A stretch of 64,000 bases of DNA from JAPPFW01 sp965200835 (GTDB taxonomy: Bacteria; Actinomycetota; Acidimicrobiia; Spongiisociales; Spongiisociaceae): NCBI GenBank assembly GCA_965200835.1, contig OZ241390.1, forward strand, positions 2,418,001-2,482,000. Direction: 5' to 3'. The position numbers and the translations under genes are program-made. Every line of letters starts with the position of its first letter. Positions within the stretch are counted from its first letter, which is position 1. A model generated the notes under the pieces. The model was not told the origin of the DNA and made no database searches. It worked only from the letters and a program-made list of their open reading frames with translations. Shown here one piece after another: positions 58,046-64,000 of the stretch.

Positions 58046-59226
58046 GCTCACGAGCCAAATCCGTCACCGACCTGCGGAAGCGAGCTGCGCAGCGGGACGA
58101 GATCGAGCTGACCAGGTCACGGGTGATCATCGTCGTCCTGGTTCTGGTTGGCTTGTTGCTGGTCGTGGGTCTGGGGGCTGTCATGTCTGCGTCCTCGGTG
58201 GACGGTATCCTGCAAGGGTCGGATAGGTTCTCCACCTTCGGCCACCAGCTCCGGTGGGTGGTGGTCGGGGTGATTCTTATGGGCATCACCATCCGCATTC
58301 CTTACCAGTGGTACATGCAGTTCTCGGTCTGGATCTTGGGAGTTGCCGCCGCGGCGCTGCTCCTGGTCCCGATCTTCGGGACCACCCGTGGTGGAGCGCG
58401 GCGGTGGCTGGAAGTCGGTTCGGTCACCATCCAGCCCTCCGAAGTGGCGAAGCTGGCGGTGGTGATCTTCCTGGCCACCGCGTACAGCAAACGAAGCGAG
58501 CGGCTGGGCGAGGTCAAGCAGTTCGGCGGCCCTCTACTCGTGATCGGATTCATCTGTGCCCTGGTGGTGCTGCAACCGGATTTGGGAACTGCCTTGATCA
58601 TCGCCGGCGCGGCGGGCGGGGTGGTGCTTGCCTCCGGTGTGCCCATGAGGTACATCCTCGGGGCGGGGGCACTGGGTGTCGCGCTAGCCGCCCTCGCCAC
58701 CTACGCAGAGGAATACCGGCTGGAACGTTTCAAGTGTTTCTTCGACGAGCTGGCGGACCCTCAAGGCGCTTGCTTCCAGGTTGCCCAGAGCCGCATGGCG
58801 CTCGGAAGCGGAAGTATGACAGGAGTCGGTCTGGGTGCCTCCCGAGCCCGATGGGCTTTCCTTCCGAACGCTGATACGGACTTCATCTTCACGATCATCG
58901 CCGAAGAGAGCGGGTTCGTGGGGGCCATCCTCCTGCTGGCCGTACTAGCTGGTCTATCCCTGGCCGGAATCTGGATCGCCTACCGCACCGACGACCTGTT
59001 CGCTCGGCTGCTGGCGACCGGGATAACCACCTGGTTGGCGGCCCAGTCCATCGTCAACGTGGGGGGTGTGGTGGGAGCCATCCCGGTGACCGGCCTGGCC
59101 CTACCCTTCATGTCGGTCGGCGGTACCGCCATGGTGGCCGCACTGGTGGGCGCCGGCGTACTGATAAACATCGCCCGGACGGCGCCCATGTCTGCCCCGT
59201 CGAAGAGACCGGCGGGCCGCCGATGA
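58042..59226 (+). CDS. ftsW: Septal peptidoglycan glycosyltransferase FtsW
   Basis: A 394-residue SEDS protein with about ten helices that polymerises lipid II with FtsI. SEDS motifs: GGARRWLEVGSVTIQPSEVAKLAVVIFLA, QPDLGTALII and VGAIPVTGLALPFMSVGGTAMVA. In the large extracytoplasmic loop Cys232 and Cys244 (KCFFDELADPQGACF) are 12 residues apart, possibly a disulphide. The start ATG overlaps the murD stop. Confidence 0.95.
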   Translation: MSSRAKSVTDLRKRAAQRDEIELTRSRVIIVVLVLVGLLLVVGLGAVMSASSVDGILQGSDRFSTFGHQLRWVVVGVILMGITIRIPYQWYMQFSVWILGVAAAALLLVPIFGTTRGGARRWLEVGSVTIQPSEVAKLAVVIFLATAYSKRSERLGEVKQFGGPLLVIGFICALVVLQPDLGTALIIAGAAGGVVLASGVPMRYILGAGALGVALAALATYAEEYRLERFKCFFDELADPQGACFQVAQSRMALGSGSMTGVGLGASRARWAFLPNADTDFIFTIIAEESGFVGAILLLAVLAGLSLAGIWIAYRTDDLFARLLATGITTWLAAQSIVNVGGVVGAIPVTGLALPFMSVGGTAMVAALVGAGVLINIARTAPMSAPSKRPAGRR

Positions 59227-60308
59227 CCTTCGCGATCGCGGCGGCTGGTACCGGCGGGCATGTCTATCCCGGCCTGGCAGTGGCCGAGCAGCTAGTGGCC
59301 TCCGGGGTCGGTCGAGACGACATCCTCTTCGTGGGTGGGGACCGGATGGAGGCCCGGGTTATCCCGGCCGAAGGCTTCCCGTTCCTCCAGCTAGAGCTGC
59401 AAGGACTTGTACGTAGCCTGTCGATGCGCAACCTCCGGCTGCCTGGAGTCGTCTGGACGGCTACCCGGCAGGCTGGGCGGGAACTGGCGGATCGCAAGGT
59501 GGCGGCGGTTCTGTGCATGGGTGGCTATGTCACCGTCCCAGTAGGGATGGCGGCTCGTCGGAAGGGGGTACCACTCTACTTGCACGAGCAGAACTTCCAG
59601 GCGGGGCTGGCCAACCGGCTGGTTGGCCGGTTGGCGAACCGATCCTTCGTGTCCTTCCCGGGTACCCGCGGCCTCGACGGAACGGTGATCGGCTACCCGC
59701 TGCGAGCGGCACTGTCCGGCCTCGATACCGCTGCTTGCCGGCCGGCGGCGCTGCACAGATACGGGCTGGCGGGTGATCAGCCGACCATCGGGGTGGTGGG
59801 TGGAAGCCTAGGTTCGCCAGCCATCAATCAGGCGGTGACCCGGGCAGCTGCTCGCTGGAAGGGCGACCCGGTGCAGATCATCCATCTGACCGGTGCCGGT
59901 CACCAGGACCGGGTTCCGGTGGATTCGGATGCTCCCTCGGTCACCAGGGTGGTCAAGGGGTTCGAGGACCGCATGGACCTGTTCTATTCCGCCTCGGACC
60001 TGGTAGTCGGGCGGGCAGGAGGCGGTCTCATGGAAGCGGCCACCACCGGTACGCCTACCGTGCTGGTTCCCGGATCGTTCGGGGGCAACCATCAGATCGA
60101 CAATGCCAGAGCGATGGTGGAGGCGGGCGGTGCGCTGATAGTGAGTGAGCCGGACCTCGACACCCTCGACCGGGTTCTCATGGACCTGATCGCCGATCCG
60201 GCCCTCCGGGCACGCATGGGTGAAGCGGCTGCCAGGGCAGCCCGGCCCGGCGCGGCGGAGGAGATCGCCCGCACGATGATGGGGAGAACCCATGCCCACC
60301 ATCGATGA
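59223..60308 (+). CDS. murG: Lipid II synthase: UDP-GlcNAc transferase
   Basis: MurG adds GlcNAc to lipid I on the inner membrane face. The 361-residue GT-B enzyme has FAIAAAGTGGHVYPGLAVAEQL, MGGYVTVPVGMAARRKGVPLYLHEQN, GVVGGSLGSPAINQAV and VVGRAGGGLMEAATTGTPTVLVPGSFGGNHQIDNARAMVEAGGAL, where relatives have the GGGS and GAxT/AEL sugar-nucleotide motifs. It overlaps murC by 17 bases. Confidence 0.95.
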   Translation: MTFAIAAAGTGGHVYPGLAVAEQLVASGVGRDDILFVGGDRMEARVIPAEGFPFLQLELQGLVRSLSMRNLRLPGVVWTATRQAGRELADRKVAAVLCMGGYVTVPVGMAARRKGVPLYLHEQNFQAGLANRLVGRLANRSFVSFPGTRGLDGTVIGYPLRAALSGLDTAACRPAALHRYGLAGDQPTIGVVGGSLGSPAINQAVTRAAARWKGDPVQIIHLTGAGHQDRVPVDSDAPSVTRVVKGFEDRMDLFYSASDLVVGRAGGGLMEAATTGTPTVLVPGSFGGNHQIDNARAMVEAGGALIVSEPDLDTLDRVLMDLIADPALRARMGEAAARAARPGAAEEIARTMMGRTHAHHR

Positions 60309-61656
60309 GCCGCGCCGCATCCACCTGGTCGGTGCCGGGGGAGCAGGAATAGGCCCCTTGGCCAAGCTATTGGCGGCCATGGGCCATCGGGTGACTGGTT
60401 CGGATCTCGTGGCTGGCCCTTCTCTGGATGACTTGGAACGGCGTGGGGTCGAGACCTGGCAGGGAAGCCGGCCGAAGCGGATGGCTGCTTGTGATCTGGT
60501 GGTCGCCTCCTCGGCTGTTCCGGGCGATGATCCCGAGCTGGTGGGAGCAAGGAGGGCAGGGGTTCCGGTGTGGGATCGGCCCCAGTTGCTGGCGGAGATC
60601 ACCAGCCGGATCCCGACCATGGGCGCAACCGGCACTCACGGCAAGACCACCTCCACGGCCCTGGCTGTTGCAGCCACCCGATCCATAGGGCTGGATCCCT
60701 CTTTCATCGTGGGAGGTGACCTGATGGGGACGGGCGACAACGCTCATCTGGGCACCGATGATCTGCTGGTGCTCGAAGCGGATGAGGCCTTCGAGACCTT
60801 TGCTTTCCTCACCTTCTGTGCCCTGATGGTTACCAACGTGGATTCCGATCACCTCGATCATTACGGAAGCCGGGAGCATCTTGAGCAGGTCTTCCGCTCG
60901 GTGGTGGAGAGGGTGGACGGTCCGGTGGTGATCGGAGTGGACGACCCGGGCGGGCGCCGGCTGGCCCGGCGGACGGGCAGGCCCGGGTATGGCACCTCCC
61001 CGGACGCCGAGTGGCGGATCACCGACCTGGTTCCGGGGCCTTTCGAGGTGTCTTTCCGCCTGGCCGGGAGGTTCCCTCCGGCTACCGTGACGGTAGGGCG
61101 GCCCGGAGTGCACACCGCCCGCAACGCCTGTGGCGTACTGGCCCTGCTCGTCGAGCTCGGCCATGACCCCCGAGCGGCTCTGGATGGACTGTCCGGTTTC
61201 GGGGGTGTGAAGAGGCGGCTCGAGCTGCGCGCCATAGAGTCCGGTGTCACTGTCATCGACAGCTATGCCCATCATCCCACCGAGGTAGCGGCAGACCTCG
61301 AAGCGGTGGCACCGCTGGAGAGGGAGTCCCTGTGGGCCGTTTTCCAGCCCCATCTGTACTCCCGAACGGAAGCTCTGGCGACCGAGTTCGGGGCCGCCCT
61401 GGCAAGCGCCGACCGGGTAGTGGTGACCGACGTGTACGGGTCCCGGGAGACGCCGGTCGACGGTGTGACCGGCTGCCTGGTGGCCGATGCTGCCCGATCG
61501 GGCCGGGTGGCAGTGGACTACGTTCCTCGGCTGGCCGACGTGGCGGACTTCGTAGCTGAGCGGGTCCGGCCGGGTGATTTGGTGCTTACTCTCGGTGCCG
61601 GCGATGTCACCACGGTGGCCGACGAGCTCGTGCAGCGTCTGGGAGTGACGCCATGA
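60292..61656 (+). CDS. murC: UDP-MurNAc:L-alanine ligase
   Basis: MurC adds the first L-alanine. The 454-residue Mur ligase begins RRIHLVGAGGAGIGPLAKLLAAMGHRVTGSD, with MGATGTHGKTTSTALA, VLEADEAFETF, NVDSDHLDHYGSREHLEQVF, GVKRRLELRAI, DSYAHHPTEVAADLEA and AVFQPHLYSRT. The THGKTTST and HHPTE motifs distinguish MurC from MurD/E/F. The SDExDxxF stretch of relatives is EADEAFETF here. Confidence 0.94.
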   Translation: MPTIDEPRRIHLVGAGGAGIGPLAKLLAAMGHRVTGSDLVAGPSLDDLERRGVETWQGSRPKRMAACDLVVASSAVPGDDPELVGARRAGVPVWDRPQLLAEITSRIPTMGATGTHGKTTSTALAVAATRSIGLDPSFIVGGDLMGTGDNAHLGTDDLLVLEADEAFETFAFLTFCALMVTNVDSDHLDHYGSREHLEQVFRSVVERVDGPVVIGVDDPGGRRLARRTGRPGYGTSPDAEWRITDLVPGPFEVSFRLAGRFPPATVTVGRPGVHTARNACGVLALLVELGHDPRAALDGLSGFGGVKRRLELRAIESGVTVIDSYAHHPTEVAADLEAVAPLERESLWAVFQPHLYSRTEALATEFGAALASADRVVVTDVYGSRETPVDGVTGCLVADAARSGRVAVDYVPRLADVADFVAERVRPGDLVLTLGAGDVTTVADELVQRLGVTP

Positions 61657-62606
61657 CCGCCTGGAGTCACTTGAGATCGGACGGCCGGATCGTGGCCGGG
61701 GTGGACATTGCTCCGATGACCACCTACAAGCTGGGAGGGCGTGCCCGTTGGTTCTCCCAACCCGGCTCGCTCGACACGCTGAGAGAGGTGGTCGAGGCAG
61801 CCGCTGAGCGCGGCTTGGAGACCGTGGTGTTAGGCCGGGGGAGCAACTTGGTGGTGTCCGATCTGGGCTACGAGGGCCTGGTCATCCGGCTGGCGGGCAA
61901 CTTCCGGACGATCAGCATCGACCGGCGGCATGGTCTGGTCACCGCCGGAGCGGCCGTTCCCCTTCCGGTGCTGGCCCGCAAGGCAGGAAAGGCCGGACTG
62001 GGCGCCGTGGAGTTCTACGTGGGTATTCCGGGGTCGGTCGGTGGGGCAGTAACCATGAATGCCGGGTTCTACGGCACCGAGACATCGGAGGTGCTGGTCT
62101 CCGCCTCGATCCTGGAGACACGGTCCCGCTCTGTCCGTCTCCGGGTGGCTTCGGATCTCGCATTCTCCTACCGGACCAGCAATGTGGAGCCTGACGACGT
62201 GGTACTCGAAGCTACCTACTCGGTGAGGGCCCGATCCCCCGAGCAGGTTTCCAACCTGATGCGCGAAGCGATCCGGTGGCGCCGAGACAACCAGCCGGGC
62301 GGAACCACCAACGCCGGAAGCATCTTTCGCAATCCGCCCGGGGATGCGGCGGGAAGGATCATCGACTCCCTGGGACTCAAGGGGATGCGCCGGGGGGGCG
62401 CCCGGGTTTCATACCGGCATGCAAACTTCTTCGTGACCGAATCCGGCGCCCGAGCTCAGGATGTGCACGATCTGGTCGGAGCGGTCCGGCGCCGGGTCCA
62501 CGAGCACACCGGAATACAGCTGCAAACGGAAGTGCGCTTTGTGGGTCAGTTCTCGGGGATCCACGATCTGGTGGGGGACCGAGCGGGCAGCGGGGCGCGA
62601 TCATGA
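61653..62606 (+). CDS. murB: UDP-N-acetylenolpyruvoylglucosamine reductase
   Basis: MurB reduces the enolpyruvyl group to make UDP-MurNAc, using FAD and NADPH. The 317-residue protein shows MTTYKLGGRARWF, VLGRGSNLVVSDLGYEGLVIRL (FAD), FYVGIPGSVGGAVTMNAGFYG, FSYRTSNVEPDDVVLEA, GGTTNAGSIFRNPPGDAAGRIID with the catalytic Ser, and the C-terminal Glu in LQTEVRFVGQF. It has the short loop of type II enzymes. Overlaps murC and ftsQ by four bases. Confidence 0.95.
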   Translation: MTAWSHLRSDGRIVAGVDIAPMTTYKLGGRARWFSQPGSLDTLREVVEAAAERGLETVVLGRGSNLVVSDLGYEGLVIRLAGNFRTISIDRRHGLVTAGAAVPLPVLARKAGKAGLGAVEFYVGIPGSVGGAVTMNAGFYGTETSEVLVSASILETRSRSVRLRVASDLAFSYRTSNVEPDDVVLEATYSVRARSPEQVSNLMREAIRWRRDNQPGGTTNAGSIFRNPPGDAAGRIIDSLGLKGMRRGGARVSYRHANFFVTESGARAQDVHDLVGAVRRRVHEHTGIQLQTEVRFVGQFSGIHDLVGDRAGSGARS

Positions 62607-63433
62607 GTATCGATCCACGTACGGCCCTCCGCCGCCGCGAGGTGGCCGAGCAGCAAATCAGGACGAGCATCCGCTGGTGTCTGGCAATCCTGGCGGTACT
62701 GCTGCTCGCCGGCGTGATCATCTGGTTCCTGGGTTTCTCCCCACAACTGAGCCTGCAAACCATAGAGGTGGAAGGGGTGGAGCGCGGTGCCATCGAGGAG
62801 ATCCTGACTGCCGAGAACATTGTGGAAGGAAGGCCTCTCCTGGCCATCCAGACTGGAGCGGTGAAGGAGCGCCTGGAGGAGGATCCTTGGATATCGGTCG
62901 CCACCGTCGACCGGGTGTTTCCGCACAGCCTGGAGGTGAGGGTCCGGGAGAGGCGGGCGCTGGCGTGGATATGGCTGGATGGCCGTTGGGGCCTCCTGTC
63001 CGATGACGGGGTGGTGGTCGAGTACGCCGAGAGTCCGGTGCCGATCCGTTCCTCGATCCGGATTTCGGTCGACGATCCCGGTGTCGGGCTCTCGGTCGAT
63101 GATGACCATGTGTTCGGAGCCCTGCGGTTCGTGGACGCCCTACCTGATGAGCTCGCCCGGCGAACCGTTGCCAGCGTGATCCAGAATGAACTCTGGATGC
63201 TGGTGGGTTACCGGATGGTGCGGCTGGGACGGCCGGTCCACATCGAGCAAAAGGCTGCCTCCTTCCTGGCCATCCTGGATAATGTTCCCGAGGGCGTGAT
63301 CGATATAACCGCGCCGAACCGGCCCGCCATCCGGCCACCGGATGGCACGGGAGGTGGCCCATTCCCCACCCTGGACACCCCATTGGCACCCAATACCAAC
63401 GACAGCTATCCTTTCGCTAATCTTGAAGTTTAA
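62603..63433 (+). CDS. ftsQ: Cell division protein FtsQ
   Basis: A 276-residue bitopic protein: short basic N-terminus, one helix (WCLAILAVLLLAGVIIWFLGF), a POTRA domain (LQTIEVEGVERGAIEEILTAENIVEGRPLLAI) and the FtsQ beta domain (RRALAWIWLDGRWGLLSDDGVVVEYA). The C-terminal 50 residues are Pro/Gly-rich and probably disordered. It bridges FtsL/FtsB to the divisome. The ATG overlaps the murB stop; ftsZ follows directly because ftsA is absent, as in actinobacteria. Confidence 0.9.
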   Translation: MSIDPRTALRRREVAEQQIRTSIRWCLAILAVLLLAGVIIWFLGFSPQLSLQTIEVEGVERGAIEEILTAENIVEGRPLLAIQTGAVKERLEEDPWISVATVDRVFPHSLEVRVRERRALAWIWLDGRWGLLSDDGVVVEYAESPVPIRSSIRISVDDPGVGLSVDDDHVFGALRFVDALPDELARRTVASVIQNELWMLVGYRMVRLGRPVHIEQKAASFLAILDNVPEGVIDITAPNRPAIRPPDGTGGGPFPTLDTPLAPNTNDSYPFANLEV

Positions 63434-63448
63434 GTAAAAGTTGAAGTT
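63423..63448 (+). repeat. Direct repeat TTGAAGTT upstream of ftsZ
   Basis: TTGAAGTT occurs at 63423-63430 (across the ftsQ stop) and 63441-63448, 18 bases apart, in an AT-rich part of the 161-base ftsQ-ftsZ gap. It may be part of an ftsZ promoter or a regulator site. The rest of the gap holds no gene. Confidence 0.4.
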
Positions 63449-63594
63449 CATGTTTAGGGTTCGGTCTCTTTGTGCCGTAACCTTCGGTTGGCTCGAGTCC
63501 GGTTCATACCCTGATCGCGCAAGGCAGCCTCTAGTATGCGGATGGCCAGGATCGGGTGAGTGTTCAAGGAATTGAAGGGAAGGACCAGCACACG

Positions 63595-64000
63595 ATGACG
63601 GTAACCAGCGTCGCGAGCTTGCACAGCTATGTAGCGGTAATCAAGGTGGTTGGAGTTGGCGGAGGCGGGATGAACGCCGTCAACCGGATGGTGGAAGCGG
63701 GTATTCGCGGGGTGGAGTTCATTGCCGTCAACACCGATGCCCAGGCACTCCTGATGTCGGATGCGGACATCAAGCTCGATATCGGCCGGGAGGTGACCAG
63801 AGGTCTGGGAGCGGGCGCCAACCCGGAAGTAGGCAAGGCGGCTGCCGAGGCGCACCGCGATGAGCTGGAGGATGTCCTGACCGGCTCGGATCTGGTTTTC
63901 GTAACGGCCGGGGAGGGGGGCGGTACCGGAACGGGCGGAGCCCCGATCGTGGCCGAAACCGCCCGAAACTTAGGTGCATTGACCGTCGGGGTAGTGACCC
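63595..64000 (+). CDS. ftsZ: Cell division GTPase FtsZ, N-terminal part (cut by right edge)
   Basis: The 135 visible codons from ATG 63595 give the tubulin-like GTPase start: VIKVVGVGGGGMNAVNRMVEAG, FIAVNTDAQAL, LGAGANPEVGKAAA and the tubulin signature VFVTAGEGGGTGTGGAPIVAE. FtsZ forms the division ring. AAGGGAAGGA lies 12-21 bases before the ATG. The C-terminus lies beyond the window, in all likelihood intact. Confidence 0.96.
   Translation, partial: MTVTSVASLHSYVAVIKVVGVGGGGMNAVNRMVEAGIRGVEFIAVNTDAQALLMSDADIKLDIGREVTRGLGAGANPEVGKAAAEAHRDELEDVLTGSDLVFVTAGEGGGTGTGGAPIVAETARNLGALTVGVVT

Noticed and set aside
1..64000. CRISPR arrays, tRNA/rRNA genes, insertion sequences or prophage
   Set aside because: No periodic repeat-spacer array, transposase, integrase or structural RNA gene was recognised on either strand.

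Overview
The window is a high-GC bacterial chromosome segment. Tight operons with 1-, 4- or 8-base gene overlaps, GTG/TTG starts, a DUF3040 protein, an actinobacterial-type HicB/HicA pair, a YbdK-type carboxylate-amine ligase, a mycobacterial-like transhydrogenase and a division cluster that runs ftsQ-ftsZ with no ftsA all point to an actinobacterium. The lineage cannot be fixed from sequence reading alone; a deep-branching class such as Acidimicrobiia is plausible but is inference. MurE carries the DNPR motif typical of meso-diaminopimelate-type peptidoglycan. No rRNA, tRNA, CRISPR array or insertion sequence was recognised.

Layout. 1-336: 5' part of a soluble transhydrogenase gene running off the left edge. 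610-5802 (minus): histidine operon yerC-hisG-hisD-hisB-hisH-hisF-hisIE, headed by a TrpR-family regulator whose promoter carries three tandem 8-bp CTAG-type repeats; hisA lies apart at 7558-8271. 8272-11018: accessory cluster of a TIR protein, a SLOG-fold protein and a frameshifted ThsB-like TIR gene, resembling parts of a Thoeris-type NAD-signalling defence. 11150-13757: carboxylate-amine ligase, RNA methyltransferase, nitroreductase. 13831-22676 (minus): ilvB-ilvN-ilvC-leuA-leuB followed by the membrane transhydrogenase genes pntAA-pntAB-pntB, with a promoter, an 11-residue leader peptide and an attenuator in front of ilvB. ilvD is separate at 24442-26124.

26348-35648 holds a phosphoesterase, a UvrD-like helicase with HRDC domain, an SRPBCC protein, Hsp20, a ROK kinase, a DUF1232 protein, a SulP transporter and an MFS transporter. 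35678-40061 is a complete type II fatty-acid module, fabD-fabH-fabG-acpP-fabF. 40062-42127 is a decaying toxin-antitoxin patch: HicB-HicA with a stop codon in the toxin, a frameshifted PIN toxin and a lone HicB-like gene. 42186-46585 has membrane proteins, a Nudix hydrolase, a histidine phosphatase, DNA polymerase IV behind a LexA-box-like site, and a DUF3040 protein. 46635-48602 has a MerR-type regulator and an ABC-like ATPase gene broken by a one-base frameshift.

50335-64000 is the division and cell-wall cluster mraZ-rsmH-ftsL-ftsI-murE-mraY-murD-ftsW-murG-murC-murB-ftsQ-ftsZ, lacking murF and ddl, with ftsZ cut by the right edge. The gap between mraZ and rsmH has a perfect 26-bp tandem duplication and a long hairpin that covers the rsmH ribosome-binding site. 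The reading-frame breaks found in the window all lie in defence or mobile-type genes and none was seen in core genes, which argues for real decay rather than general sequence error.
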